64,000 bases of DNA from Bombyx mori (GCF_030269925.1 NC_085112.1:9735501-9799500); one strand, 5' to 3'; shown: positions 1 to 10,950, numbered from the stretch's first letter. Notes: generated by a model not told the origin, from the letters alone. Made by a program: numbers and translations.

Positions 1-53
1 AGGGTGGTGGTACCTGCCCGCGCGGACTCACAAGAGGTCCTACCACCAGTAAT
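1..53 (-). repeat. Bm1-type SINE fragment, cut by the window edge
   Basis: Matches the part of the other Bm1 copies around the CTACCACCAGTAAT motif, read on the plus strand as the reverse of the SINE. The rest lies outside the window. Confidence 0.8.
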
Positions 54-266
54 TCGACCATATGTCATTGTCTCAAGGTAGGCGACATATTGTTTTGTCT
101 ATGTTTATCGTTACAGAAATGGCGCGAATTTGTCCGCTGATCTCAGTAGTAATAAAAAAAAAAAATTGTGGAATTCACGTACCTTTTTCGACCTATGAAC
201 GAATATGACTTACATGAAACAAAATATTAATGTAATGTAATATACATATAAAGATAAAGAGCTCGG

Positions 267-460
267 TTTTTTCTTATTGCCCTTGCAGGTAGACAAGCAT
301 ACGGCCCACCTGATGGTGAGTGGTTACCGTCGCCCATGGACTTCAGCAGTGCCAGGGGCACAGCCAAGTCGCTGCCTACAGCTAAATACTCTCCACAAGC
401 CTCTTTTAAAGAAGGACATGTCATAGCGCTCGGGAAACACCGTGGAGGGGAGCTCATTCA
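267..460 (-). mobile_element. LINE 3'-end fragment (same family as 31.6-33.0 kb)
   Basis: Contains the reverse of the GGCAATAAAA 3' end, the GCCCACCTGATGGTGAGTGG stretch and the last part of the ORF (GGGAAACACCGTGGAGGGGA). It is a 5'-truncated scrap, and the 76-residue reading frame over it is only the decayed C-terminus. Confidence 0.8.
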
Positions 461-1833
461 GTTAATACGGCTTAGATTGTTTTTGAAGTAACTTGTTTTT
501 TTTAAGTCATATAGGTATTTGCATTAGTAATTCTCGCGATACAGCTAAGCAGCTGTATGCCGTTGAGGATTCTTCTCAAACTTGGTTTGAAGAAGGGGTG
601 CAGAAGGGGGGAGAAGCGTAATGCTTCTCAAATATGTAAAGGCATATTAACTATTTAATTTTTATATGCGATTTATATGTGATATTTCTTTGCCATTGCC
701 AGTACGTGTAACATCCAGTGGATTTTCTATTTCTGAAGAGCATTTGTCATCTGTTGTTTGGGTAAACAATATTCTTAATAATTAATGAAACAGTTCGTTT
801 TTTATATCTCTGCAGTTTCAATCAATCATCAATCCCATTTAACATTTTTTTTTTTGGTTTTATATTATATTACGTACGACTAATGAAAATTTTGTATTGT
901 ACAAAACGTATATTTGCGACGTATTGTTGAAAAAAAAACGTGGCTTCCATTCAAATTAAGCGTATCTAAGTGAACAAAATGTGGAATTAAATTTAAGATA
1001 AATACAAAAAAAAATACATAGTTCAAAAATGTATTAAGTTTCACAGCTGTTGTTGTTCACAATATATAATTAACATACACTTCCTGAATACCTACGCTAC
1101 TAGACATAACGGTTATATTCTAATATTTTAAAGGATGAAAAGAGTTTTCTTGTTGTTTTTTATCTATTTCACTGTTAACCTCTTTAAATCACCTGGACTA
1201 TAAACTCGGCTGTCCACTGTAGCTAATTAAAAGGCAGTAGAAAAATTACGAAACGAATGAGATAAGAAAAAATGTTTACTGCACGATTGCGTCATTACTA
1301 CTATCACTAAAGTATCGAAAGCTTTTTTAACTTCGATTTCAAAAACAGTCTTCTGTTGACAATAATAATTAATTAGTCTATAATAAAAAATTTTACATTT
1401 AGAAATGAAATATTTAAAAAAAATAAGCGACGTAACAGGTTTTTTACGGTGATTTTTAGATTGATTGATGTCATGCAAAACGGATACATGCGGACAAGCG
1501 CTATTGCTGTTTTCCTTGAAAACAATTTATTTTCATTCGTTTTCATATCACATAACTAGATCATTGGCAATTTCCATCTGTGATAATCGTAATAACAATA
1601 GTCATTAATTAGTGTTAATCCCTTTGTTAGGATTAAAAAAAGAATATATATGTATATTTGCTCCGATGAACAATCGCTCAGAGCTATGCACTTTAGATTA
1701 CGAGAATAATGAAGTGGTAATGTAGTATACATTAAATCATGTCCAACGATAAGTGACGCTTTAGTTAAACTAGTTCATTTTTTTACGATATTACTTACTG
1801 TGTTTGGTTCAGAGGATATTTGATTATTGTTTT
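461..1833. other. AT-rich intergenic stretch, no gene seen
   Basis: Long homopolymer runs and short chance reading frames only. Nothing resembling an exon with both splice signals, an RNA gene or a recognisable repeat was found. Confidence 0.6.
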
Positions 1834-1957
1834 AATTTTTTTTATTTTTTGTTGCCCTTGTAGGCAGACGAGCAAACGGCCCAACTAATGGTGAGTGGTT
1901 ACCGTCGCCCGTGGACATCAGCAATGCCAGAGGCAGAGCTAAGTCGTTGCCAACGTT
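1834..1957 (-). mobile_element. LINE 3'-end fragment
   Basis: T-run followed by GTTGCCCTTGTAGGCAGACG and the diagnostic GGTGAGTGGTTACCGTCGCC block, the reverse of the 3' terminus of the LINE at 31.6-33.0 kb. Only about 120 bp remain. Confidence 0.75.
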
Positions 1958-2600
1958 AAAATTGTGTGTGTAGTTAACTTGAGACTCTATTGTAGTACTT
2001 AAAATCGCTTCTTTCGTTTATTTTCTGTCTCACTTGATGCCAGGACGCGGGGCACGGAAATTTTGCAATAGGGAATTTTAGTCATATTGGACTTCACTCA
2101 AACTTCAAATTCCACTTTCCTTCTCCTTTCTTTCGTGTATACGGAAGTCCAATAGTTTCCTGTCGATCCTAAACAAAACACTGACCGCTCAATGTTCATC
2201 TGTAATACTGATCTAACCTGATCTTCCCATCTAACATGACTTAATACATATTTGAGTATTGTTAGTGAATATGAATGAGCTACGAATTAAGAACCTAAAA
2301 AAACAAATATATTTTTTAATATTCTTGGTATTCAAAATTGAAATTTTAGGTTATATAATAATAAAATGCAAATCAAAGAACCAAAAACGATTGAAGTAAA
2401 CGAAACATCAAAAGAAGGAATAGAGTAATTCTCGACCGATATCACGAATGTACTGAAGATATACCCCAAGAAGATTTGATGTCAGGCACGCGGCAGGTTG
2501 AAAACTCATGCCAAATCCCTATACTGCATGGTTAGAGGATATGCAGCGAAATGTGAATTAAGTGCAAGAAGAAAAAGATATTTATCATTTTTATAATTAA
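1958..2600. other. AT-rich intergenic stretch, no gene seen
   Basis: No open frame of note and no repeat recognised. Confidence 0.5.
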
Positions 2601-2893
2601 CTAGGTGACCCCGCAGACTTCGTAGTGCCTCAATCGATAAATAAAAGACCTATGCTTTTGTATAAAATAAACTTAGAACAAACAAAAGGAATCCGTCCGA
2701 CGGAGTACACATTAAAGTGAAAACAAAAATTTCATTTTTATTTAATTTCGAGCATTTTATATTTATTTACCTTTTAAGCCTTCTCTGGACTTCCACAAAT
2801 AATTCAAGACCAAAATTTGCCAAATCGGTCCAGCCGTTCTCGAGTTTTAGCGAGACTAACGAACAGCAATTCATTTTTATATACATAGAAGAT
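2601..2893 (+). repeat. Dispersed repeat, CTAGxTGACCC...ATATATAGAT type, copy 1
   Basis: Nearly the same sequence recurs at 57.85-58.14 kb: an opening CTAG-TGACCC-GCAGACTT, an internal CTTCTCTGGACTTCCACAAA and an ending AACGAACAGCAATTCAT plus an AT-rich tail. Such repeats are common in Lepidoptera and usually derive from non-LTR elements. The family was not identified further. The 62-residue reading frame inside is not a gene. Confidence 0.7.
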
Positions 2894-2959
2894 TCATCGA
2901 ACTAATTTTTAATACTGAAATTTGTGGAACATAAAAATCGGCGACCTCACTTTCTTAGT

Positions 2960-3350
2960 TCATAATGCTACATTAACTAACTAGTGTGGTCGAGTTCACG
3001 CGATGAGCTATTGACACGACGACGTCCGCGTCTCTGGACATCCGCTAGTAACCGACTTGTCGAAATAGTTATGAATGTGAGCCAGTGCGAACTAACTGCA
3101 ATCACCTAGCCGTGAGCGTTTGCAACGAACGCGTACTCAGGACAGCGGCCGCGAGATAGATCGAAACGAATTTGCATACAAAAGAGATACAAAAAAAAAA
3201 CAACACTTCTAAAAATTCCTTGATGGATTATAAATTTGTTAATCAAAACTAAGATCTTTAAAAATTACGTATACGCATTATCAATGATCTAATGAAGCAG
3301 TAGTGAAGTGAAAAGAGCCGATCGTGAAAGTTTATTTATTAGCTTAAACG
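2960..3350 (+). other. Candidate non-coding first exon (uncertain)
   Basis: A GC- and CpG-richer island in AT-rich DNA, roughly 2990-3170, runs into AACG followed by GTAAGTTTAG at 3351, a near-consensus splice donor. All frames contain stops, so it would be 5' UTR. The only host gene in the window, at 50.46-62.4 kb, opens with a splice acceptor at 50460-50461 and so needs an upstream exon. Linking the two would make an intron of about 47 kb. A nearer exon, for example one ending at a GTAAAA donor near 50254, is equally possible. This is inference only. Confidence 0.3.
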
Positions 3351-3352
3351 GT

Positions 3353-4300
3353 AAGTTTAGCGATTTTTAATGTATTTAAAAAAAAGACGATACTAGATAA
3401 ACTTATTTTTACAGATATATTTTTCATTACGATAGCTCTATTATTATCCGACATCAGAAGCGCATTGTTTTACAAAAAATACTTTTTTTTACGAATTTAC
3501 AGATCTAGTTTATATTTTTAGCGAGCAGAATTAATTTAAATCTGTAATTATATTCTGTTATATCTGTATCTGTTATAATTTTATTGTCATCAATTACAGA
3601 AATTAATTATATAATTGTGAGGTCGTCTGGTTCTTTTAAATTAACACACAGTTAACAGGTGTAATTAAAAATAAAATACTTTTACCTTTAATGGCGAAAA
3701 ATTCATGTTATATCGTCTGGCTCTCAGTGTAACAAATCAATTACTTATAGTTAGTTACTTGTAATATTATGGTAATAGCAAAGTTGTCTGAACTTTCAAG
3801 AAAGTGAACATTTTACGAATGTAACAAGTACAACTATTAATGCTTGTACAAGTTTACAGGAAATACACACATAGACACACACATACACAACCATTTGCTA
3901 AAATAAATATTTTCACTTGGTGGTCGAAGAATGAACATTTTAACACCAAGTAATTGTGGTTAAAGATACTTTTTAATCTCGCTATTATTTCGCGTAAAAT
4001 CGTGATAACTGGTAATGAAATTGCCTTTTTATTGATGATTGATTATTGATTCGCAAAAGCCAACGAAATTGCCAAACAACATTTCCGCTACCAGACTTCC
4101 TAGGTGCAGAAAGAGAGTAGTTCTATCTTTCACGCTCCGAGATATATTACGAGCGCAGAAGCTTAATAATGGAAGAAAAACCAAGTCCTACTTGAGCGAA
4201 AAATATACGGCGTTGCTCTCCTAGAGCGAGGCTAACAGCAAGCGCCATGTCAGATATTAGATATCGGAGCAACTTTGCTTTGTGAAAGCATCTGCTGAAG
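3353..4300. other. AT-rich stretch with a short CA-rich microsatellite
   Basis: An imperfect CA/CATA tract sits near 3864-3892. Nothing else was recognised, and the 61-codon frame at 4039 has no supporting features. Confidence 0.5.
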
Positions 4301-4431
4301 AGTAACTATACTTGAGACCTTAGAACTCAAGGTGGGTGGTGCATTTACGTTGTAGATGTCTATGGGCTCCACTAACCACTTAACACCAGGTGGGTTGTGA
4401 GCTCATCCACCCATCTAAGCAATAAAAAAAG
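4301..4431 (+). repeat. Bm1-type SINE, 3' half
   Basis: Contains ACTTGAGACCTTAGAACT, AGATGTCTATGGGCTCCA and the CATCTAAGCAATAAAAAA tail of Bm1. The head is missing. Confidence 0.85.
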
Positions 4432-4692
4432 TAAAGCGTCTTCCATCATAATACCTATCGCATTGGACGGAGCGGATTCCCTTGTTGGTCAGACTACGGA
4501 AACAGAAATTGAAAATATACAACGCAGACTGCTTCTGCCTTGTCGTAATGAGACATAAACGGTGCCTTGAAAAGTTACGACCTCCGACTTGACTGTGAAT
4601 AGCCACAGAACCGCAAAACAGGTGAAAGTGTATTTATTACCATTCAAAGACTTCGTTCAACACAAGTGACAAACACTAATATGGAACCCTAA

Positions 4693-4880
4693 AGCCCACT
4701 GAGTTTCTCGCCGGATCTTCTCAGTGGGTCGTGATTCCGATACTGCATTAGATTCTGCGAAGCAATGCTCTTGCTAGGGCTAGTGTTGGCAAATTCTCTC
4801 AGGTTGAATACGGAGCTCATCTAACAGTCCGCGAGAAGCTAGAATAGTCTCTTAGGCTACCAGCGATATAGATGAAAAAG
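4693..4880 (+). mobile_element. Jockey-type LINE 3' UTR fragment
   Basis: Begins with the GCCCACTGAG...CTCAGTGGG stem that closes the 3' UTR of the LINEs at 13.5 and 38.7 kb, followed by TCTGCGAAGCAATGCTCTTG. The last 80 bp diverge (CTAGAATAGTCTCTTAGGCT) and match the fragment at 11.87 kb, so these two belong to a separate subfamily. Confidence 0.75.
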
Positions 4881-5245
4881 ATACCCCTCAAATCGCCGAG
4901 TAGAGACTACCGAAGAATTGCCTATTTAGATTGCTGAATTGTCGATTGGTTGTGTCGGGATCGGGAATATAAAATCGATTCAGCCTGTATAATATTTACA
5001 CAAACGTTGTATGCACATATTTGTTCCATTGAAAATTATCTCAACGTAAAATTGTTAGGCAAACATGGATTTATTTTGAAAACAAACACGACAGTTGTCG
5101 CGGAACAATGTCCTTAATGACAATACAATTACGATTCACACAATCGGAGGCGGACGTTGGGTTGCAGGAAAAAAATTGAGCATTTAACTTAATTAAAGTT
5201 CTTGGATACAATGAATACGGAATACATACATATTGTGGAAAACAC

Positions 5246-5340
5246 TTTTTTTATTATCCTACCTAAGCTGATAGCCTTGAGAGGCTATATCAGCGTCGCC
5301 TTAACTAGTAGGTGAGCTCACGGGGCTCAAACCTGATGCC
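5246..5340 (-). mobile_element. Jockey-type LINE extreme 3' end
   Basis: T-run, then CCTACCTAAGCTGATAGCCT and the AGTAGGTGAGCTC block, the same terminus as the LINEs at 13.55, 25.1 and 38.95 kb. About 95 bp survive. Confidence 0.8.
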
Positions 5341-5471
5341 AGAAAACACTAAAGAACTTTTTTAATTGAAATTGTTCATCACGGGTGTGGTACTTGTTGC
5401 TGAAAAATCAATGTCTATTCGAATATTTTAATTGGTTCATTATATTATCTATTAAAATCGCATATCATAAT

Positions 5472-5807
5472 AAGTTCTAAGGTCTCAGTTTTTACAGTAC
5501 AATGGCTGCCCATCCTTCAAACCAAAACGCATTACTGCTTCACCACAGAAATAGGCAGGCTGGTGGTAACTACCCGTGCGGACTCACAAGATGTCCTACC
5601 ACCAGTCATTACGCAAATTATAATTTTGCGGGTTTGATTTATTTATTACACGATATTATTCCTTTACCGTGGAAATCAATCGTGAACATTTTTTAAGTAC
5701 ATACGTATTTCATTAGACAAATTGGTACCTGCCTGCGGGATTCAATCACAGGTGCATCGCAATTTACAAATACACCGGACGTCTTTTATCCTTTAAGTCA
5801 CGACGAT
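5472..5807 (-). repeat. Bm1-type SINE with most of its tRNA-like head
   Basis: Read on the minus strand: a degenerate tRNA-like head (box A and box B region about 5740-5807), an AT-rich middle, the CTACCACCAG segment and the body up to the AAGGTCTCAG motif. The 3' tail is lost. Confidence 0.85.
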
Positions 5808-5886
5808 ATATTGATGACGTATACTGAAAATATGTTAATGTATACCATACCATGACATACCATGACATACGACACTACTACTACTA

Positions 5887-5939
5887 CTACTTACTATGTA
5901 AACAAAGACATGGTATGTCTTTGTTTACATAGTAAGTAG
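5887..5939. repeat. Perfect 25-bp inverted repeat with a 3-base loop
   Basis: Arms 5887-5911 and 5915-5939 are exact reverse complements around the loop GGT. It is preceded by short CATACCATGA repeats and a (CTA)n run. It lies between a Bm1 and a LINE 3' fragment and belongs to neither by sequence. Confidence 0.9.
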
Positions 5940-5971
5940 GTTTAAATTCAATTTTAATTTAATTTCAATTT

Positions 5972-6090
5972 TAGCGGTAGGCAGCGGCTTGGCTCTGCCC
6001 TTGGCATTGCTGAAGTCCATGGGCGACGGTAACCACTCACCATCAGGTGGGCCGTATGCTCGTCTGCCTGCAAAGGCAATAAAAAAAAAA
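5972..6090 (+). mobile_element. LINE 3'-end fragment
   Basis: Carries GGGCGACGGTAACCACTCAC and ends in AAAGGCAATAAAAAAAAA, the 3' terminus of the LINE seen at 31.6-33.0 kb, here in sense orientation. Severely 5' truncated. Confidence 0.8.
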
Positions 6091-6120
6091 AGTAATACAT
6101 ACTTTGTGTTTAAAATATAA

Positions 6121-6333
6121 TCTATACTAATATATAAATCTACAGCGGTTTCTACGGATGTTCCGTTATAACTACTGGACCATGCATCCGATTGACTTGA
6201 AACTTGGTATCCATGTAGAAAATACATGTAGGTACTTAATGGATAGGCTAATATTTATATGAGTGTTGGACTCCCTACACTAGTTGCGGGGGCGTTAATG
6301 ATTGCCCAACGAAGCGGACGGGTACAGCTAGTT
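6121..6333 (+). repeat. Dispersed repeat, TATACTAATATATAAATCT...GGACGGGTACAGCTAG type, copy 1
   Basis: Shares its start, the CATCCGATTGACTTGAAACT block and the terminal AGCGGACGGGTACAGCTAGT with a copy at 60.23-60.49 kb. No coding content. Probably a non-autonomous element of unknown class. Confidence 0.7.
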
Positions 6334-6733
6334 GTATATAATATTCATATTTTCCTGGGTGAATTTGCACATCCCTATCGTTATAGCTCGACTATGACTC
6401 TTCTGACTTCTAAATACATATTTTTCGCACGTCTGTGGATCATACCAGCATTACCGCGTAGGCTTTATAATTTTGTTGATTTTGTAATTACTTTTTAATT
6501 AGGGGGCAGAGGGTTATGAAAATTAAGTTTATATTTACAGTTCACAGAAATGCTCGATAGATGGCGGTATAATATGTATCTTATATGGCGATGTTGTTTC
6601 TTTGGAACGGCTCAGTTTGATATGAAACTATCCTGACGATTTTGTTTTCTGTGTGGAAAACGAGAAAAGCAACTGGAAAGAGTTAGTTAAATATTAAAAC
6701 CGTAAAATCGAATTAAACGAATGAATTTAAATG

Positions 6734-6744
6734 GATTTTATTGT
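6734..6744. repeat. Target-site duplication of the LINE at 6.7-10.95 kb (3' side)
   Basis: GATTTTATTGT here equals 10951-10961 on the other side of the element. Length and position suit target-primed reverse transcription. Confidence 0.85.
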
Positions 6745-6986
6745 TTTTTTTTTTTTTTATGATTGAAAGTTTACTGGTGGCCCGAAGGCCTTTCCAGTTT
6801 CACCAGGACAGGTGGGCGAGCAAAGGCTCAGCCAAGAGGGGTGGGATTTGCTAACAACTGCCCGAGCGCCTCCGAAGGAGACCTAACAACTCAAGAGCAA
6901 TTGTTTCGCGAATGAATCTACTACCGGATCGGAATCGCGACCCGCTGAGAAGATCCGGCGAGAAACTCAGCGGGCTGATGCATGGG

Positions 6987-9869
6987 TTAGGTTGCACGTC
7001 GACCTCTTTGTTGAGTTCGACGAGTACGGTTACCGGGGTCCCTAAGCCTGCCCCTAGTATTAGAGCTGAAGGCATCTAATGCAAAAGTTATTGGACCTGA
7101 TGGATCCGTAAGGACGTGTCTAGGGCGTCGACGGTGACTGGCTCCTGCATGATCAGGATTCGGGGAGTAGTCAGCGGCGGCAACGATAAGGCGATTATCA
7201 TGACGCATAGCCTTATCGAAGTATCGTTCCGACGCTGACTTCATGTATTTCCGAATTGATTCGAGGCCCAGGTCGTCGTGTAGGTCAACGTTCCTCACGA
7301 ACCACGGAGCCCCGACAGCTAACCTGCAAAAGCGGGATTGTAGGGATTGGAGGGTGTCTATGTGTGTGCGGGCCGCGTGAGCGAACACCACACTCGCGTA
7401 AGTCATGACGGGCCTTATGCAAGTTTTGTAAAGTGTCACCTTGTTCCGAAGGGACATTTTACTCCGCTTACAGATCATGGGGTAGAGTCTACCGAGAATA
7501 AACGCGGCACGGTCACGGACTGATTTTATATGCGGGCGGAATGTCATCGATGCATCCAGGGTAACGCCCAGGTACTTGACCTTCCTGGCCCAGGGTATGG
7601 GTTGTCTAAAGAGAGTAATCGGGGGTGTGAGATTCCTCCTCCTAATCCGGGAGGAAATCCGTGTGGAGCTTCCCCTCTGAAATAGCACCGCAGTACTTTT
7701 CGCTGGGTTGATGTCTATGCGCCATTTTCGGAACCACTGTCCTAGGGCTAGGGCTGCGCTCTGAAGCTTCTTCGCGATTAGGGACTTATTTCTACTAGAA
7801 TAGTAAACAGTCGTGTCGTCGGCGAATAAAGCTAAATGGGTCGGCGGCGACCGGGGAATATCGTTGACGAATAAGCTAAATAGGAGGGGTGAGAGGACAG
7901 AGCCTTGCGGGACTCCAGCTGTGAGAGGTCGTGGGGAGGAGCGGGTTCCCTCGACTCGATATCGAAAAGAGCGGTTCGACAAGAAGTCCCGTATGATGAG
8001 CACGAGACTATCCGGCACGCCCATGTTGAATAGTTTGAAAATCAAACCATTGTGCCAGACTTTGTCGAACGCTTTTGCGACGTCGAAGAAGAGAGCTCCC
8101 GTGTATAACGGTTTTGGTCGATTAAGCCCCACAAGAATGTGCTCCGTGAGGCGGTGCACCTGTTGAACGCATGAGTGATTTGTACGGAATCCGAATTGTT
8201 CATCGATAAGAATGCCCTTGGATGAGACGAAGTCTCTGAGGCGTTTGTAGAGCAGACGCTCATACAGTTTGCCTAGAGACATGAGGAGGCTAATCGGGCG
8301 GTAGCTCGTCGGATGATTTTTTGGTTTACCGGGTTTATGTATGCCGATAACGTCCGCTTCTTTCCACACCGCGGGAAAGATACAGTTCGCCATAGCGGCA
8401 TTGAAAATAGATGCCAACATCACGATGAGTTGGACGGGTAGAAGTTTAATAACGCGGTTGGATATACCGTCGGAACCGGGAGCCTTGCGAGGACGTAGGT
8501 CTTTGATCAAGTCTTTAACTTCCATCGGGGTGACGGGTGGTAACGCATCAGAGGGTGGCAAGGAGGCTCTGCGTTCTACCTCACTGTCTACTAATTCTAC
8601 ATGAACAGGGTCCACGGATTGAGTGCTGGGCGTGCACTGGGTTTGCAATGTATCGGCCAACAGCTCTGCTTTTTCGTCATCATCGAACGCCGCGAGTCGG
8701 CCTGAGGGGCCTACGAGGGGGGGCATAGTTACTACCGTATCCGATTTGAGAGTACGAGCTAAGCGGTAGTAAGACCTTTGGGAGGGCGCGAGTCCTTCTA
8801 AGAAATCAGACCATCTGGCATCTCGGACTTCGGCGATGCGAGACTTTACGTCGCGTTGTAGGGCACGCATTCGAATACGATTTTCCGCGGTAGGATACCT
8901 GTCGTAGGCGCGTATCGAGGCGTTCTTAGCTCTAAGGAGTTCCCTAATATCGTCGGACAATTTGAAGCGGTGAAGGAAGTCCTCCGCTACAACTTGTTTC
9001 GATGACCTATCTAATGTCGAGGTGATGTGTGACGTTAAGATGTCTATGGCTTCAGCGGTATCCTGAGGAGACGGGATAGAGTCCGGGTTAAACGGGAGCG
9101 ATGGTGGATCAGATTCAGCCAGGCTGATGCCCAGCGTGTGCCAATCCACCACAGTCCTCGTGACGGGAACGGAATCGGGAGCGCGACCGAGCTTCATAAC
9201 GACGGGACGGTGGTCTGAATCTAACTCTGAAACTACTTCGATCGAGTGTAAGCGCAGAGTTACGTTTTTTAATAACGCTATGTCGAGTATATCCGGGCGA
9301 TGCGCGATATTTAGCGGGTAGTGAGTCGGGGTTAGCGGAGCGACGATATCGAAGGTGAGATCATCGACTAACGCGTCAAGCCGCCTGCCATTCGGGGTTG
9401 TGGTGTGTGAGTTCCACCTGATGTGTTTACAATTTAGGTCGCCCGCCAGAATGACAGAGCTACCCATACCGAGCAGCGCCTCGATATCACTGCTTAGAAC
9501 GATCTTATCCGGTGGAAGATAAACGGACGCGATAACGATCGGCGCGTGTCCCGTCAGTGAGATTCGGCACACTGATGCTTCGATATTAGCGAGCGCGGGA
9601 GGATCGAGCGGGACGCAATGCAGGGCTCTTCTATAGTAAATGACGGTACCACCACCACGGGCAGAGAGCCTGTCGTTCCTGACCATGTTATAGTTCGCGA
9701 TTTTAGGGTCACGGCGCGCGGGCTTAAGTAGGGTCTCCTGCACTAAAAAGATATCAATTTGGTGGTCACGCAAAAAGTCAGAAACCTGATCACGTTGATT
9801 TGCGAGACCGTAAGCGTTAAAAAATCCTATCGTTACGGATAGGGGCTTTATTCTACTTATATACGCCAT
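6987..9869 (-). CDS. LINE ORF2: endonuclease-reverse transcriptase (960 aa)
   Basis: An uninterrupted polyprotein that nicks target DNA and reverse transcribes the element RNA in the nucleus. The apurinic-like endonuclease covers about residues 10-230, with QE at 44-45, AGDLN at 142-146 and SDH at 218-220. The reverse transcriptase covers about 450-780, with AFDKVWH at 600-606, GVPQGS at 652-657 and catalytic FADD at 682-685. There is no RNase H domain, which is typical of the jockey clade. The C-terminal arginine-rich tail resembles the other copies. ATG at 9867-9869 is chosen because it follows the ACCGGTAA-CAATGG junction shared with the other LINEs. The stop of ORF1 lies three bases before it. 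Family assignment is firm; the exact family name is not assigned. Confidence 0.92.
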   Translation of the reverse strand: MAYISRIKPLSVTIGFFNAYGLANQRDQVSDFLRDHQIDIFLVQETLLKPARRDPKIANYNMVRNDRLSARGGGTVIYYRRALHCVPLDPPALANIEASVCRISLTGHAPIVIASVYLPPDKIVLSSDIEALLGMGSSVILAGDLNCKHIRWNSHTTTPNGRRLDALVDDLTFDIVAPLTPTHYPLNIAHRPDILDIALLKNVTLRLHSIEVVSELDSDHRPVVMKLGRAPDSVPVTRTVVDWHTLGISLAESDPPSLPFNPDSIPSPQDTAEAIDILTSHITSTLDRSSKQVVAEDFLHRFKLSDDIRELLRAKNASIRAYDRYPTAENRIRMRALQRDVKSRIAEVRDARWSDFLEGLAPSQRSYYRLARTLKSDTVVTMPPLVGPSGRLAAFDDDEKAELLADTLQTQCTPSTQSVDPVHVELVDSEVERRASLPPSDALPPVTPMEVKDLIKDLRPRKAPGSDGISNRVIKLLPVQLIVMLASIFNAAMANCIFPAVWKEADVIGIHKPGKPKNHPTSYRPISLLMSLGKLYERLLYKRLRDFVSSKGILIDEQFGFRTNHSCVQQVHRLTEHILVGLNRPKPLYTGALFFDVAKAFDKVWHNGLIFKLFNMGVPDSLVLIIRDFLSNRSFRYRVEGTRSSPRPLTAGVPQGSVLSPLLFSLFVNDIPRSPPTHLALFADDTTVYYSSRNKSLIAKKLQSAALALGQWFRKWRIDINPAKSTAVLFQRGSSTRISSRIRRRNLTPPITLFRQPIPWARKVKYLGVTLDASMTFRPHIKSVRDRAAFILGRLYPMICKRSKMSLRNKVTLYKTCIRPVMTYASVVFAHAARTHIDTLQSLQSRFCRLAVGAPWFVRNVDLHDDLGLESIRKYMKSASERYFDKAMRHDNRLIVAAADYSPNPDHAGASHRRRPRHVLTDPSGPITFALDAFSSNTRGRLRDPGNRTRRTQQRGRRAT

Positions 9870-9872
9870 TGA

Positions 9873-10950
9873 TTACCGGCGGAGTGAGGGGAGGACGTAC
9901 GTATTTAATGACGCGTATACGTCGGCGTATTCCTGCACAACGGCGATAAAGTGTTGTGCACTGGTGGCAGCGCGAATGGCGTCGCCCAAAGCGTTAACGC
10001 GCTCAAAGTTGATCGACTGAAAGAAGTCGATCGCTAAAGCGAGATTGTCGGACGCGGTCGGAAGGCAAGTCGCGGGAGAGGGACGAGTCGCGGGGGCGGG
10101 ACGAATCGCGGAGGAGGGAGTTGTAGCCGTGTTCGTGTACGGCAGCGGTTTTGCCCAGGCCGAGACACTGGGCACCGCCGCCGGAACGAACGCTGGCTTA
10201 GCCTGCGACGCAGAGGGTGCCGAGGCTTTGATGTCTGGGCCGGAAGCTCGGAGGCGGTTTTGGCGGGCGACGCGGCGATTTATTTTAGGGGCTCGGGGGC
10301 AACCACGGTAATTCGCGGGGTGACCCTGTGTTCGACACAGGACGCAGCTAGGCGGTTCCGTCGCGGTTTTTTGGTCGCGAGCGCAGAGGGCCGTGGCGTG
10401 ATCGCCCAAACACTTAACACATCGGGGGCGCGCGTGACAGTTACGGGAAGAGTGCCCGTACAATTGACAGTTATGGCACTGGCTAGGAGTGCCTTTTTTA
10501 TGGGGGGCTTCGACAGCGATACCAGAGAGCCTACAGACGGTCTGTGTATTAAAGATTTTCTTACCCTCGGGGGTAGGCTGGAGAGCGACTAGAACCATAT
10601 TATATGGCTCCCTACCGCGACCGGTGTGCATACGGTGCACAGAATTCACTGGTAGGCCTTGTTCTAACAGGTCGGCTTTTACGAGCTCTACATCTAACTC
10701 TTTAGGGATTCCGCGTATTACAACGCGGAGTTCGCGCTCCTCCTGGAGCGTATACGTATGGAAACTTATACGCTCCTTACGGAGGTAAGAAGAGAGGGCC
10801 CTATGGTCGTCGGGTGTTTGAACCTTAATTTGAATGCCGTTCGCGAGGTTACGGGCATTCGTGAAATTTATATTTTTGGCCTTAAGGGCCAGGCAAACTC
10901 GATCCCAAGCTGCCTTCTCCTGAAGGATAACCGGGGGAGGGGTCTGGGTT
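9873..10950 (-). CDS. LINE ORF1, gag-like, N-terminally truncated
   Basis: The RNA-binding partner of ORF2. The frame is open to the element's 5' edge without a start codon, so about 359 C-terminal residues remain. They include a conserved basic block ending in RELRVVIRGIPKELD, then three CCHC-type knuckles (CHNCQLYGHSSRNC, CVKCLGDHATALC, CVLCRTQGHPANYRGC) and a proline/alanine-rich stretch. The first internal ATG, at 10649, starts at MNSVHRMH and is unlikely to be natural. The truncation point coincides with the target duplication, so it reflects incomplete reverse transcription and not later deletion. Confidence 0.85.

Larger units (their letters stand above)
6745..10950 (-). mobile_element. 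Jockey-type LINE, 5' truncated
   Basis: A minus-strand non-LTR element bounded by an 11-bp duplication, with a poly(A) tail (T-run 6745-6759), a 3' UTR, intact ORF2 and ORF1 lacking its N-terminus. It is shortened at the 5' end inside ORF1, as is usual for LINEs. Its 3' UTR ends in a GGCC-TTCG-GGCC hairpin and differs from the 3' end of the LINEs at 13.5, 25.1 and 38.9 kb, marking a second subfamily. That same terminus occurs at 33.21-33.57 and 44.09-44.25 kb. With no leader and no complete ORF1 it cannot be autonomous. Confidence 0.9.
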
